This document shows positions 18,027 to 26,725 of a stretch of 64,000 nt of DNA, piece after piece. Below the pieces are notes generated by a model that ran no database searches, was not told where the DNA came from, and was given only the letters and a program-made list of their open reading frames with translations. This DNA comes from Clostridia bacterium (GTDB taxonomy: Bacteria; Bacillota; Clostridia; TANB77; CAG-508). The stretch's first letter is position 1; each line of letters starts with the position of its first letter. The stretch covers positions 248,001 to 312,000 of the forward strand of contig JAFWHH010000009.1 in assembly GCA_017512025.1 (NCBI GenBank), given 5' to 3'. The translations under genes were made by a program, and so were the position numbers.

Positions 18027-18671
18027 CTAATAAGTCATTACTTCACCCTTTTCAAGGGTATAAATTTGTCTACTTACATACTCATATGTTTCAACGTAGC
18101 TTAATGAGAAATAGTCTAAGTTTTTACTATCTTCATAAAATCTAGCATATTCCTCTTCAGACATTTCGTATGCAATTATTTGAATTTTAATTCCATTATA
18201 TATTGAGTTTAGTTCCTTTAGGAAAGCTTCAATATCATTAGAATCTTTATGTTCTACTACAAGAGTTGCAACAAAGCATTCATCTTGGAACTCCTCTAAA
18301 AATTCTAATGTTTTATACACTTTGTTCACAGAGTTTTTCTTTAATATCTCTACTCTAACAATCGAATTAACAGATCTTAATAATCTATTAATCTCTTTTT
18401 CAACATAATAACAGGTACATCTAATCATAAAATTATCATATACAATCTTTTCAAGCACCATATTGTATACAACTTTAAATATACATTCATAATGTCCTGT
18501 AACGGTACAAAGAAGCGTTACCTCATCAGTAAAGCCTGTACCATATCTTTCTCCGATTTTTACTACTTCAAAATCTCTGTCGTATTTTTCTTTTAACATT
18601 TTAACAACCGTATCTGCTACATATTTTGTATTTAAAGTATTGTCAGCAAAATCATAAATAAAATTTCCCAT
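18027..18671 (-). CDS. Unknown 214-aa protein, partner of the Mbeg1-like hydrolase
   Basis: No family recognised. The start is ATG at 18671 (MGNFIYDF) after GAGGTG. The protein is acidic, soluble and alpha/beta in character (YECIFKVVYNMVLEKIVYDNFMI cut by Cys-rich TCYYV). It directly precedes the lipase-like gene in one transcript; a cognate inhibitor or chaperone is possible but only inferred from pairing. Confidence 0.6.
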   Translation of the reverse strand: MGNFIYDFADNTLNTKYVADTVVKMLKEKYDRDFEVVKIGERYGTGFTDEVTLLCTVTGHYECIFKVVYNMVLEKIVYDNFMIRCTCYYVEKEINRLLRSVNSIVRVEILKKNSVNKVYKTLEFLEEFQDECFVATLVVEHKDSNDIEAFLKELNSIYNGIKIQIIAYEMSEEEYARFYEDSKNLDYFSLSYVETYEYVSRQIYTLEKGEVMTY

Positions 18672-18768
18672 AACACACCTCATTTTCTTTACAAACATAA
18701 AAAATAGCTTATATATATTTTACCATTTTTTGCCAATTTTTGCAATTATGTAACCCGTTTTATAATAA

Positions 18769-18798
18769 AAAAAGAAGGCATCAAATACCTTCTTTTCA
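18769..18798 (-). terminator. Terminator of the papain-like protease gene
   Basis: On the minus strand AAAGAAGGTA pairs with TGCCTTCTTT across a short loop and T7 follows. Confidence 0.85.
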
Positions 18799-18806
18799 TT
18801 TAATAA

Positions 18807-20579
18807 TTATTTATACAATCTTTTATATTTATTACGACTACGTATAACAAAAATAACCAATCCCAAAAATACAAATACAGCTATACACTTTGTTCCTGTG
18901 TTTGGTAATACTTTATTTGCAATAGATTTATCGCTCTTTTTTTCTGGAGCTACGCTATCACTACCAGATTTACTACCATCGTCTTGTTTATTGTCACCAT
19001 CATCTTGCTTAGAGCCGTCTTCTTTAGCAATCCATAAATCTAATTCAAAACATCTATATTCTTCATCTCTGTTTTCATCATACACAACAGCATATATATG
19101 ATGTTTTCCATTTTTATTTACTGTTAATATGTGAGATTTGTTTTCATTTATTGTTTCCATCTGTGAAAACTCTTCTTGAGTTATTGTATCGCAATAATAT
19201 TTCATCACGAAATCTTCTGGATCTGTATCCATAAAATCAGCTGCAGCATCATAGAATTCAATAACTACATCCTCATTACATAGCTCTCCACCATATTTCC
19301 CTGATTTAAGTTTGAATAATACTCCTCCTGTGTCATCACTTCCTGTTTCGTCTATATCTTGATTACCAGCTTTATCAGAAACTTTTACATACACATATTT
19401 TCCTTTTGGATAACTTATTGTATCATTACGATTAAAGCTTATCCAATTAACATCATCATCCGGTTGAACAAGTATATTATGATCCATTATTACATACTTG
19501 AAACTATTTTCATCTATTCCTCTACCATATGGAGCATCTTCACATTCTTTCACTCTTACAGTACAATTTTGTTTATCTCGTTCAATCTTTATGGTTGGCT
19601 TATCCACATCCTGATATGGAACAATATTTTTTATTCCTCTAATAGATTCCTCCGCATAAATATCTTCGTATGAAATATAGAAAACTCCGTTATCTCCCCA
19701 TGTTTCTCCCCATGAGTTTTGTGCAATCCATGCACCATCAGAAGTTGGTTTTATTCTGTCTGCAAAATTATCTTTTGAGAAATTGTCATCCCATCCAATT
19801 ATTGTAACTTCGTGTCCAGGAGCAGGTGTAGTTCTTTCTTTTGAATTACAAACTCTATATCCATTTACTATTTCATCATTGTTTTGTGGCATTCCATATG
19901 TATTTACTCCTGTAGAAACCGCTCCATTTTCCATAATAAATTCTTTAACTTGTTTTCTTCTATTTTGAACTTCATCAAGTGTTATTTCTTCACTAAATTC
20001 ATAATTGTAATACTTTAGAGTTCCATCTTCCCATTTTTTGTATATAGAATCACCAGCCCTAACAAAATTAAATTTAGAACCTGAAGATTTTCCTTCTGAA
20101 TCTGGACTTGAAATATATGTCTTTGCTTCGCTTCTTATTTTATTGACTAACCCATCTTCAAATGCAACATTTGGTGTAGCTAATAATTCAGCTTCATTTG
20201 TTATCGTTCCATCAAAGTATTCACTTATTATTGCATCAACCTGATCAGTTGAAATAGCTGCATTATCTTCATGAAGAGCAGCAACAGAATAAACTGGTGT
20301 TTCAGTAATAAAATCATACTTTCCTTGAGACTTTTTATATTTTACATGAGCCTCAAGAACAGTTGATTCTGCCATATATACACATATTTCATAACTATGC
20401 TGATTCTTAACAACCAATGGTGTTCCTGCATTTTCTAACACCTCAGCAACATTATATCTACTAGGTAATGCATTGCCTTCCGCTTTTACCTCTTTAGGGC
20501 TAAATACGAGTGTAGATGCTATAACACCAATAATCGTTATAAACGCAATAATCTTTTTTACCTTCGTATATTTTTTCAT
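18807..20579 (-). CDS. Wall-anchored papain-like (C1) cysteine protease
   Basis: 590 aa. Signal peptide (about 1-33, VKA end), C1-type protease domain (about 50-310), Ig/adhesin-like region, Lys/Asp/Ser linker, and a C-terminal sorting signal LPNTG with a hydrophobic segment and basic tail. Catalytic residues by hand alignment: Cys66 (SYEICVYMA), His256 (PGHEVTIIGWDD) and Asn288 (QNSWG). The usual Trp after the Cys is Val here. The sortase signal predicts covalent attachment to peptidoglycan. Cell-wall or host-protein cleavage is inferred. Confidence 0.85.
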   Translation of the reverse strand: MKKYTKVKKIIAFITIIGVIASTLVFSPKEVKAEGNALPSRYNVAEVLENAGTPLVVKNQHSYEICVYMAESTVLEAHVKYKKSQGKYDFITETPVYSVAALHEDNAAISTDQVDAIISEYFDGTITNEAELLATPNVAFEDGLVNKIRSEAKTYISSPDSEGKSSGSKFNFVRAGDSIYKKWEDGTLKYYNYEFSEEITLDEVQNRRKQVKEFIMENGAVSTGVNTYGMPQNNDEIVNGYRVCNSKERTTPAPGHEVTIIGWDDNFSKDNFADRIKPTSDGAWIAQNSWGETWGDNGVFYISYEDIYAEESIRGIKNIVPYQDVDKPTIKIERDKQNCTVRVKECEDAPYGRGIDENSFKYVIMDHNILVQPDDDVNWISFNRNDTISYPKGKYVYVKVSDKAGNQDIDETGSDDTGGVLFKLKSGKYGGELCNEDVVIEFYDAAADFMDTDPEDFVMKYYCDTITQEEFSQMETINENKSHILTVNKNGKHHIYAVVYDENRDEEYRCFELDLWIAKEDGSKQDDGDNKQDDGSKSGSDSVAPEKKSDKSIANKVLPNTGTKCIAVFVFLGLVIFVIRSRNKYKRLYK

Positions 20580-20601
20580 TTTATCCTCCGTACATTAAAA
20601 A

Positions 20602-21372
20602 TTAATCTTCTTTTAGTGTTTTTCCAAAAAAGTTTTTTTCAGCATTATCAGCCACTTCTTTCCAATGACTTCTATTAAATGTCATATCAACAACATTTAG
20701 GGTACGATATCCTGTTCTTCCAACTGTACCTGGACCAAATACACCAAGCTTTCCTTCAATGGTAACACCAAATATTTGATCTAAGTGTTTTAGTAAGAAC
20801 CCACCATCTAATGTATCTGTATTATGAGCACATGGAATAGTAAATTCTTTAGCGTACTCGTGTTTAAATTCATCATATTGATTTGTAACATTTATTGCTG
20901 GATCATTATCCAATTTACAAATCATTTTAATCTTAACACCTGTCTCACTATATTTTTTATTTTGATTTTCTCCAGTATTTTCTACTCCATATAGCTTATA
21001 ATCCCATATTTGATCATATCTGAATAGCTCTCTATAATTCTTTTTCTTTGTGTTGCTTGTTATTATCTCAAACATACCAACCTCATCAGCTAACTTTATT
21101 CCCGTCTTTTGAAACATTAATGCAAAATCTTTTTTATCTTCAATCTTATCGAACACTTCTGTGCAGAATTTATTCATATTTTCCATATAATCCATATGTT
21201 TCTTAACTTCTTCTAATGTATATCGTGTTGTTGGATAAAAAGAGCTACAATTTTTACAACAATCATAACAAACATATTTATCATCTTTAAGCTTACTTCT
21301 GCTTAATGCTCCCACTTCTTTACCGCACAATTCACAAACTTGTTTTGAAAACAAATTCTTAAAAAAGCCCAT
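20602..21372 (-). CDS. DUF4428 zinc-ribbon protein
   Basis: 256 aa. The N-terminus has a zinc ribbon, CELCGKEVG followed by CYDCCKNC, matching the DUF4428 motif. The rest is soluble alpha/beta without recognised catalytic residues. It lies upstream of and in line with the papain-like protease, 22 bases apart, so they may share a transcript. Function unknown. Confidence 0.7.
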   Translation of the reverse strand: MGFFKNLFSKQVCELCGKEVGALSRSKLKDDKYVCYDCCKNCSSFYPTTRYTLEEVKKHMDYMENMNKFCTEVFDKIEDKKDFALMFQKTGIKLADEVGMFEIITSNTKKKNYRELFRYDQIWDYKLYGVENTGENQNKKYSETGVKIKMICKLDNDPAINVTNQYDEFKHEYAKEFTIPCAHNTDTLDGGFLLKHLDQIFGVTIEGKLGVFGPGTVGRTGYRTLNVVDMTFNRSHWKEVADNAEKNFFGKTLKED

Positions 21373-21484
21373 ATTATCCTCCTAGTTTTTTCATCTAATC
21401 TCATCTATACATAATAATTTTATTTCAAAATACTTTAATTTACAATACTAAATACCTAAATATTTTTCAAAAAACATAATAAAA

Positions 21485-21510
21485 AAAAGAACAGATTTTT
21501 CTGTTCTTTT
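21485..21510 (-). terminator. Terminator after tRNA-Asn
   Basis: AAAAGAACAGA pairs with TCTGTTCTTTT across a short A/T loop, and on the minus strand a T8 run follows. It begins right after the tRNA 3' CCA. Confidence 0.9.
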
Positions 21511-21586
21511 TGGCTCCTCTTGTTGGACTCGAACCAACGACCTATCGGTTAACAGCCGAGCGCTCTACCAACTGAGCTAAAGAGGA
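21511..21586 (-). tRNA. tRNA-Asn (GTT)
   Basis: 76-nt cloverleaf on the minus strand: acceptor TCCTCTT with AAGAGGA, D-arm with AGCTCAGTTGGTAGAGC, anticodon loop CTGTTAA (GTT, Asn), T-arm GTTCGAGTC, and an encoded 3' CCA. It lies 9 bases downstream of the 5S rRNA, so both are cut from one transcript. Confidence 0.97.
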
Positions 21587-21595
21587 ATATAAATA

Positions 21596-21709
21596 TGGCA
21601 ACAACCTATCTTCTCAGCAGGGTAACCCGCAAATATTGTCGGCACATCGGAGCTTGACTTCTGTGTTCGGTATGGGAACAGGTATTACCTCCGTGTCATC
21701 ATCACCACA
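21596..21709 (-). rRNA. rrf: 5S rRNA
   Basis: 114-nt RNA on the minus strand. It contains the hallmarks ACCTGTTCCCATACCGAACA and AGCTCCGATG, and its ends can pair. It stands alone: no 16S or 23S in this window. Its promoter ends about six bases before the mature 5' end, so the transcript begins almost exactly there. Confidence 0.95.
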
Positions 21710-21714
21710 TTCGA

Positions 21715-21743
21715 ATTATATAATATGTGTATTTTTAATGCAA
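21715..21743 (-). promoter_or_regulatory. Own promoter of the 5S-tRNA-Asn unit
   Basis: Minus strand: TTGCAT, 17-base spacer, TATAAT ending six bases before the 5S 5' end. This explains how an orphan 5S is expressed apart from a 16S-23S operon. Confidence 0.8.
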
Positions 21744-21756
21744 GTATTTTTTTAAA

Positions 21757-22587
21757 TTATTTTAAATATTCTGATTTAACTAGACCATCTAGCTCATCAT
21801 ACTTAATTGTATAGTCAAATGTATCAGGTGAAACAGAATCACTTTCAAAACATACCGTTATTCCATTGCCAGATAAATACCAATTCATATTGTCTATATC
21901 AACTTTTTCGTTTAGTTTATCTATTAAATCAGGATATATACCTAATGATTGATAATTCTTTCTTAAATATTTAACAATCTCTTCATTTATATATTTCTTT
22001 AAAGCTTCTTCATTAATAGCAATATCTTTAATAGTTAATCTATCACCTGTTTCAGAGCTAAAAGAGTATCCTTTTTTAGCAAACCAAGAAACTCCTCCTA
22101 GACCACCGGTACTTTCGTTTACAACACTTACTACCTTTGTATCATTTCTATCATTTGAAAAAGTCCACTTAAGTGTTAGATTACCCATATAATCCATATA
22201 TACTGCATCTATTGCTTTATTATCTATTCTTTTCTGAACTTCATTTTTATACGCCTCAAACTCATCATTTGCTATTTTTCCAAGCTCTGTTTGTATCTTG
22301 TTTTTAACAGTCTCATCATCTGCGTCAACTGTTGGAAAATCTTGATATACAGTTATTGTCTTATCTGTTCCTTCAAAACTATATACTTCAGATGTTGAAT
22401 TATATGTTATTTTTACAAATAAGTTATTTTCATTTCCACCTGAACTATTATTAATTGGACTGCTTGAAGTATTAGCAACACTATTTGTATTTTTATTTTT
22501 TTTAGGTATAATTCCAGATAAAATAATTAAACCTATAAGAATTAAGATAATACATACAAAAATAATAATTTTCGTTTTTTGTTTCAT
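21757..22587 (-). CDS. Membrane-anchored DUF3298 (RsiV-like) protein
   Basis: 276 aa. One N-terminal transmembrane helix (about 5-27), a Ser/Asn-rich spacer, then an extracytoplasmic domain. The GYSFSSETGDRLTIKDI stretch and the terminal strands fit DUF3298, seen in the anti-sigma factor RsiV and related lysozyme-binding proteins. No anti-sigma region is present before the helix and no sigma gene is adjacent, so an anti-sigma role is unlikely. Ligand unknown. Confidence 0.65.
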   Translation of the reverse strand: MKQKTKIIIFVCIILILIGLIILSGIIPKKNKNTNSVANTSSSPINNSSGGNENNLFVKITYNSTSEVYSFEGTDKTITVYQDFPTVDADDETVKNKIQTELGKIANDEFEAYKNEVQKRIDNKAIDAVYMDYMGNLTLKWTFSNDRNDTKVVSVVNESTGGLGGVSWFAKKGYSFSSETGDRLTIKDIAINEEALKKYINEEIVKYLRKNYQSLGIYPDLIDKLNEKVDIDNMNWYLSGNGITVCFESDSVSPDTFDYTIKYDELDGLVKSEYLK

Positions 22588-22624
22588 AAAAACTCCTCCA
22601 TATTTATACTACGAGATACATCAT

Positions 22625-23455
22625 TTATTTAATATAGGTGTCTATATTTGTGTTTGTAAGTGGTGTACCAATCTCAACAAAATTATATTGGCTCTCTTTT
22701 AAACTTGCTTTATATGATTCATATTCAGATTCTGAAACATATTCTGGATCAGTATACATTGATGTTTTACTAATAAAGTATTTCTCAGCATATTCATCTT
22801 CACCATATACATCTTCAGTTCCATATTTTCCCATAAATGTAAGCTTACCATTTGCTACGCTATGATATATTGTTGCACTTGAACCTCCATGCATATATAA
22901 TGATTTAACTACACATTTATTTGCATCAACTGTATATGCTCCATGATAAATGTGTCCCTGATTTATCTTTGTTGCAACAACCTTATGCTCACTCTCTGAA
23001 TATGTTACAAGGACAATTTTTGAAAATCTAATATCTTCAGCTTCAACTTTAATTACAACAATTGGAATATTGTTTGTACTCTTACAAACAATAAAATTGA
23101 CAACCTGATTACCTATTTCAACCGTAGAATCATTCTCTTCTTCATTAACTAAAACATTATTACCTAGCCAATTTGCATCTTTAAGAGCTTTTTTTACTTC
23201 TTCAGTATATTTTGGTTCAACCTTCGTTGGTGTCTCTATAATCTCATTTTTTTCTTTCTTACTGATTGTGTTTTCTATCGTATTATCGATTGTATTATCT
23301 ATAGTATTATTTACACTATTTCTACTAGATTTTCTTCCAGTATCGTCATCATCTTCTTCTCTATTTAGCAGTAATTTATCAGTTATTATAAATGCTACTA
23401 ATCCTACAACGATTAAGCTTAAAATTACAATTATAATCTTTGCTTTTTTCCCCAT
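22625..23455 (-). CDS. Unknown membrane-anchored protein, 276 aa
   Basis: The N-terminal anchor (KIIIVILSLIVVGLVAFIITDKLLLN) is very like those of the 29627 and 32061 genes, followed by an Asp/Asn/Thr-rich acidic spacer (about 33-75) and an extracytoplasmic alpha/beta domain of about 190 residues. Domain not recognised. It sits 37 bases upstream of the RsiV-like gene, in line with it. The shared anchor suggests one expanded family with varied outer domains. Confidence 0.65.
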   Translation of the reverse strand: MGKKAKIIIVILSLIVVGLVAFIITDKLLLNREEDDDDTGRKSSRNSVNNTIDNTIDNTIENTISKKEKNEIIETPTKVEPKYTEEVKKALKDANWLGNNVLVNEEENDSTVEIGNQVVNFIVCKSTNNIPIVVIKVEAEDIRFSKIVLVTYSESEHKVVATKINQGHIYHGAYTVDANKCVVKSLYMHGGSSATIYHSVANGKLTFMGKYGTEDVYGEDEYAEKYFISKTSMYTDPEYVSESEYESYKASLKESQYNFVEIGTPLTNTNIDTYIK

Positions 23456-23545
23456 TCTTATTCCTCCTTAGTACATAATTATGAGTAAATTATAACAATA
23501 TCAATTTTAAAATACAACAAAAAAGAGCTATTTCTAGCTCTTAAT

Positions 23546-24088
23546 CTATTTCTCTCTTTTAAATATTTTTACTACTTTTCCTACAAATCCAACGATTTTT
23601 GTTGTGTTTCTTTGTGCAATTCCTTTTCCTATTGCCTTACCACCTATTGTAAGCGATGCAACAATCGCACTTACTATGAATTGAACATTAAAACCTAAAT
23701 CTTTAGTCATATTAAAAGCAATTAATGCAGCAATAGATCCACTAAGTACACCTGCAACGTCACCCACAACGTCAGCACATATATTAGAAACCTTTTCATT
23801 GTTCTTTATTAAAAATAATGATGTTTTAGCACCAGGTATCTTCTTAGCAGCCATTGCATTAAAGTCGGATTCTTTACCAACCATTACTGCAACACCAATA
23901 ATATCAAATAAAACACCAATAAAAATTACTAGTAATAATACAAGTATCGCCGGTATTAATGGTAAACCAACAATTGCTGTTGTTGATATAAATGAAAATA
24001 TAATCGAAATTATAAATGCTGTTATAAAAATAGTTATAAACCATTTAATTTCTGATGAATCTTTCTTTTCTTTTTTATCTTTTTTCAT
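23546..24088 (-). CDS. CorB-like integral membrane protein, 180 aa
   Basis: Four predicted transmembrane helices (about 15-40, 43-70, 105-125, 132-152) with the segment FDIIGVAVMVGKESDFNAMAAKKIPGAK, which recurs in short clostridial proteins annotated as CorB-type Mg/Co transporters. No CBS domains. The transport role is a family label only. It is the last host-like gene before the large RNA at 24118-24778. Confidence 0.6.
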   Translation of the reverse strand: MKKDKKEKKDSSEIKWFITIFITAFIISIIFSFISTTAIVGLPLIPAILVLLLVIFIGVLFDIIGVAVMVGKESDFNAMAAKKIPGAKTSLFLIKNNEKVSNICADVVGDVAGVLSGSIAALIAFNMTKDLGFNVQFIVSAIVASLTIGGKAIGKGIAQRNTTKIVGFVGKVVKIFKREK

Positions 24089-24117
24089 TAAATAATTCTC
24101 CTACTGTAAAATTTGCA

Positions 24118-24778
24118 AAAAAAATAAAATATAATAGTGGTGAAACTTAAGTAAATTTTACGGTTTAGGTCTAGTTGAATTTCTCTATTTCCTACCAAAC
24201 ATCGCTGTTTAGCTGTTTCCATTTAAAGGAAATAATCAATAGATTAATTGATTACCAGACAGCCACTTAAATCCGTACTTTAATCCTTAAATTCCCATGC
24301 CTTAAGGCAAAACATTCTAGAAGTTTTCCTTGATACACTAAGTTTTATACTAGTTTCTTTTGCAATAGTGATTTCATAACCAACAACAAATTATCATTTT
24401 GGCCAAATCATCATTTGTTGCATAACGGGTTAATCCCAAGACTATCACTCAAAACAGGCTACACTATACTTTGTACTCTATGCACTGATATAGGTTTTAC
24501 TATAACTTACAACATTGAACCAGTCATAAGTCAAGCCTCCGCGACAATAGGGGTTAATTATATATGCCATTATATAATTCCCTAGAGTCTTTACTCCCTG
24601 CAAACACGCAAAACTGGCATTCCGCGCACAAACAAGAAACTTCAACGATGTGCCCTTTTAGTGGATTTTTAGCCCCACCCTCGTATATAACCGTGTAACT
24701 AGAATAATGCACCACTGATTATATCTTACTATATTAAATTTTTTAATTCAAGATATTTTGTTTAAAAATATCAACGTA
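24118..24778 (-). ncRNA. Large structured noncoding RNA, about 650 nt, unassigned
   Basis: No frame is open over this span in either direction, yet a perfect promoter (24785-24813) points into it. On the minus strand it contains many long pairings: AGGGAATTATAT/ATATAATTAACCCCT, CAACAAAT/ATTTGTTG enclosing a second stem, GGTAATCAAT/ATTGATTATTTCC, and others. The size and gut-Firmicute setting recall ROOL, GOLLD and OLE RNAs, but I cannot match a specific consensus. It is not tmRNA, RNase P or a group II intron by key motifs. The 3' end is uncertain; a T-rich run near 24112-24130 is the likely limit. Confidence 0.7.
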
Positions 24779-24784
24779 ATAGTT

Positions 24785-24813
24785 ATTATACACTATATTC
24801 ACTTTTTTGTCAA
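24785..24813 (-). promoter_or_regulatory. Perfect consensus promoter of the large RNA
   Basis: Minus strand: TTGACA, 17-base spacer, TATAAT, all consensus. One of the strongest-looking promoters in the window, driving a transcript with no gene. Confidence 0.9.
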
Positions 24814-24865
24814 GTTATACGTACTTTTTTTGTCCCCAATAATCCTGCAAAAGCCCATAAATACG

Positions 24866-24901
24866 GCAAAACCGGCAACATCATTTCTGACGCTACCGGT
24901 T
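24866..24901 (-). terminator. Terminator of the 24925 cassette gene
   Basis: AACCGGCA (24870-24877) pairs with TACCGGTT (24894-24901), and TTTTGCC follows on the minus strand. The U-tract is short, so efficiency is uncertain. Confidence 0.55.
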
Positions 24902-24924
24902 CTACCTAGACACGTAGGTATCGC

Positions 24925-25170
24925 TCATGAACTGCGGAATTTTTCAATCCGCATCAGAAGCGAAGTGCACTCGACTGACATATCCTGGATTTTGTCAAAC
25001 GTGGCATCATCCATTTTGGTAAAATCAGCGGAATCACACTGGAGCTTTACGAGATTAACGATTTCAAAAGCCTTATCAGCCAAAGTAGCATCTCTGCATT
25101 CTTCTGCTTCGGTAATCAGCCGTCTTGCCTCGTTAACTCTTGCTCTCATACGAGAAAGCTTCTCCTTCAT
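24925..25170 (-). CDS. Unknown 81-aa helical cassette protein
   Basis: The start is ATG at 25170 (MKEKLSRMRARVNEARR) after AAGGAGGTGAG; the longer in-frame extension runs through the leader and lacks a site. The protein is almost wholly amphipathic helix and charged, probably an alpha-helical hairpin or coiled coil. Family unknown. Foreign codon use (GCG, CGC, CTC), own consensus promoter, hairpin leader and terminator. Confidence 0.7.
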   Translation of the reverse strand: MKEKLSRMRARVNEARRLITEAEECRDATLADKAFEIVNLVKLQCDSADFTKMDDATFDKIQDMSVECTSLLMRIEKFRSS

Positions 25171-25278
25171 GTCTATCTCACCTCCTTCTATATAGTCGGG
25201 TGTGAATATCTCAGCGGTCATAAATCCCACTGAGGTCGGATATACTTTAGCCCACGGGGTTTGGCCAAGTATTTATTA

Positions 25279-25307
25279 ATTATATACCCATTTATGTAAA
25301 TAGTCAA
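25279..25307 (-). promoter_or_regulatory. Near-consensus promoter of the 24925 gene
   Basis: Minus strand: TTGACT, 17-base spacer, TATAAT. The following leader of about 100 bases holds a CTCAG/CTGAG hairpin and a CCCC/GGGG-type hairpin before the ribosome site. Confidence 0.8.
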
Positions 25308-25345
25308 TGACTACAAATGCAATTTTTATAAAAATAAGAGCAAAA

Positions 25346-25370
25346 AAACACCTGATTTCTCAAGTGTTTT
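25346..25370 (-). terminator. Terminator of the infC-rpmI-rplT operon
   Basis: On the minus strand AAACACTTG pairs with CAGGTGTTT and T7 follows. Confidence 0.9.
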
Positions 25371-25378
25371 TAGAATTC

Positions 25379-25732
25379 TTATTTTGCTTTTTTAGCTACT
25401 TCAGCTACTTTTGCGAATGCAGCAGCATCTGATACAGCCATTTCAGCTAACATTTTTCTGTTGATAACAACATTAGCTTTCTTTAATCCAGCTATTAATG
25501 TGCTGTATGTTAATCCATTGATTCTTGCAGCAGCGTTAATTCTTGCTATCCATAATTTTCTGAAATTACTCTTTTTGTCTTTTCTTCCAACATAAGCATA
25601 TGCTCCAGATTTCATAACTGCTTGTTTAGCATTTCTGAATCTGTAGTGCTTTGCACCATAATATCCTTTTGCTCTTTTTAATACTTTTTTATGTTTTTTA
25701 CGAGTAATTATTGCTGTTTTAACTCTTGCCAT
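25379..25732 (-). CDS. rplT: 50S ribosomal protein L20
   Basis: 117 aa, begins [21 protein letters not shown] as expected for L20, which binds 23S rRNA early in 50S assembly and represses its own operon through the infC leader. Last gene of infC-rpmI-rplT. Confidence 0.98.
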   Translation of the reverse strand: MARVKTAIITRKKHKKVLKRAKGYYGAKHYRFRNAKQAVMKSGAYAYVGRKDKKSNFRKLWIARINAAARINGLTYSTLIAGLKKANVVINRKMLAEMAVSDAAAFAKVAEVAKKAK

Positions 25733-25759
25733 TTTAAATTCACTCCTATCTTCCTAAAA

Positions 25760-25963
25760 TTAATTTCCATATGGTAGCATTTTCTTAATTGCTGCCTCAC
25801 ATGTTTTATCAGCATAAGCATTCATGATGCTTCCTGATTTTTTTTGTCTATTTGTTTTGTTTGCTAATAAGTGTCTTCTATTAGCTTTAGTTCTCTTGAA
25901 CTTTCCTGTTGCAGTTTGTGTATATCTTTTCTTAGCTGCTTTGTTTGTTTTTAGTTTTGGCAT
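25760..25963 (-). CDS. rpmI: 50S ribosomal protein L35
   Basis: 67 aa, PKLKTNKAAKKRY start and highly basic, standard for L35. Spaced 27 bases from rplT and 19 from infC in a single operon. Confidence 0.98.
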   Translation of the reverse strand: MPKLKTNKAAKKRYTQTATGKFKRTKANRRHLLANKTNRQKKSGSIMNAYADKTCEAAIKKMLPYGN

Positions 25964-25982
25964 AATAAAATCTCCTCCTTAA

Positions 25983-26498
25983 TTATTTATCAGCTTTTCT
26001 AGCTAGTATTACAAACATGTTTTTACCTTCTAATAAAGGCTTCTTTTCTGGAGTAGCAACATCTTCTAATCCTTCAATAAATTGATTTAATGCTTCTTCT
26101 CCTAATTTAACATAGTTAAGCTCTCTACCTCTAAATTTAACAGTGATCTTAACTTTGTTTCCTTCTTCAAGGAATTTTCTAGCATTTTTACATTTAAACT
26201 CAAAATCATGTTGCTCAATATTTGGAGTAATTCTGATTTCCTTAGTCTCTAATGTTTTTTGCTTTTTACGAGCTTCTTTCTCTTTCTTGGCTTGTTCAAA
26301 TTTATATTTTCCATAGTTCATAATCTTACAAACCGGAACATCTAAATTTGGAGAAACTAGAACTAAATCTAATTTTTTCTCATAAGCCATATCTAAAGCA
26401 TCGTTTAATGAAAGTTTTCCAACTTTCTCTCCGTTCTCGTCTACAACTTGAACTTCTTTAGCCCTTATTTGTTCATTAATTGGTAATTCCTGTTTTAT
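25983..26498 (-). CDS. infC: Translation initiation factor IF-3, ATA start
   Basis: IF3 checks start-codon pairing on the 30S subunit. No ATG/GTG/TTG lies in frame early enough: the first ATG (26390) would delete most of the N-domain. Reading upstream gives the standard N-terminus (LPINEQIRAKEVQVVDENGE), and the only codon at the right distance after AGGAGG is ATA at 26498, giving 171 aa, the usual length. Non-AUG starts in infC are known (AUU in E. coli) and allow autoregulation; ATA here is by that analogy. Confidence 0.9.
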   Translation of the reverse strand: MKQELPINEQIRAKEVQVVDENGEKVGKLSLNDALDMAYEKKLDLVLVSPNLDVPVCKIMNYGKYKFEQAKKEKEARKKQKTLETKEIRITPNIEQHDFEFKCKNARKFLEEGNKVKITVKFRGRELNYVKLGEEALNQFIEGLEDVATPEKKPLLEGKNMFVILARKADK

Positions 26499-26561
26499 AG
26501 TAAAACACCTCCTACTAGTTATATCGCCAAATTTTATTGTACAAATCTAAAATTTTTGCAT

Positions 26562-26722
26562 AAAAAAATTGATTTGTTTAAGAACAAATCAACCCACAAA
26601 TTTTTATAACATCAAACTATAAGCCCACTATGTGTAGCTTATAATCAAAATATGTATTATAAAATATTAACCTTTTTCTATTCGATAAGGTGAGAAGTGG
26701 ATTGCTTCTTCTTTTTGACTAG
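26562..26722 (-). promoter_or_regulatory. L20-type autoregulatory leader of infC-rpmI-rplT
   Basis: The leader between the promoter and infC holds AAGCAATCCACTTCTCACC, an ATAAGC/GCTTAT hairpin, and a terminator stem TTGATTTGTT/AACAAATCAA followed by T7 on the minus strand (26562-26592). This arrangement is that of the Firmicutes L20 leader, in which bound L20 favours premature termination. It covers most of the gap upstream of infC. Confidence 0.75.
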
Positions 26723-26725
26723 ACT

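Noticed and set aside
24118..24778. tmRNA, RNase P RNA or group II intron as identity of the large RNA
   Set aside because: No tRNA-like ends with CCA, no GAGGAAAGTCC core and no domain V-like hairpin could be found on either strand.
24758..25195. Plus-strand 145-aa frame across the 24925 cassette
   Set aside because: It runs through two minus-strand promoters and the terminator of the minus-strand gene, which has a clear ribosome site and promoter.
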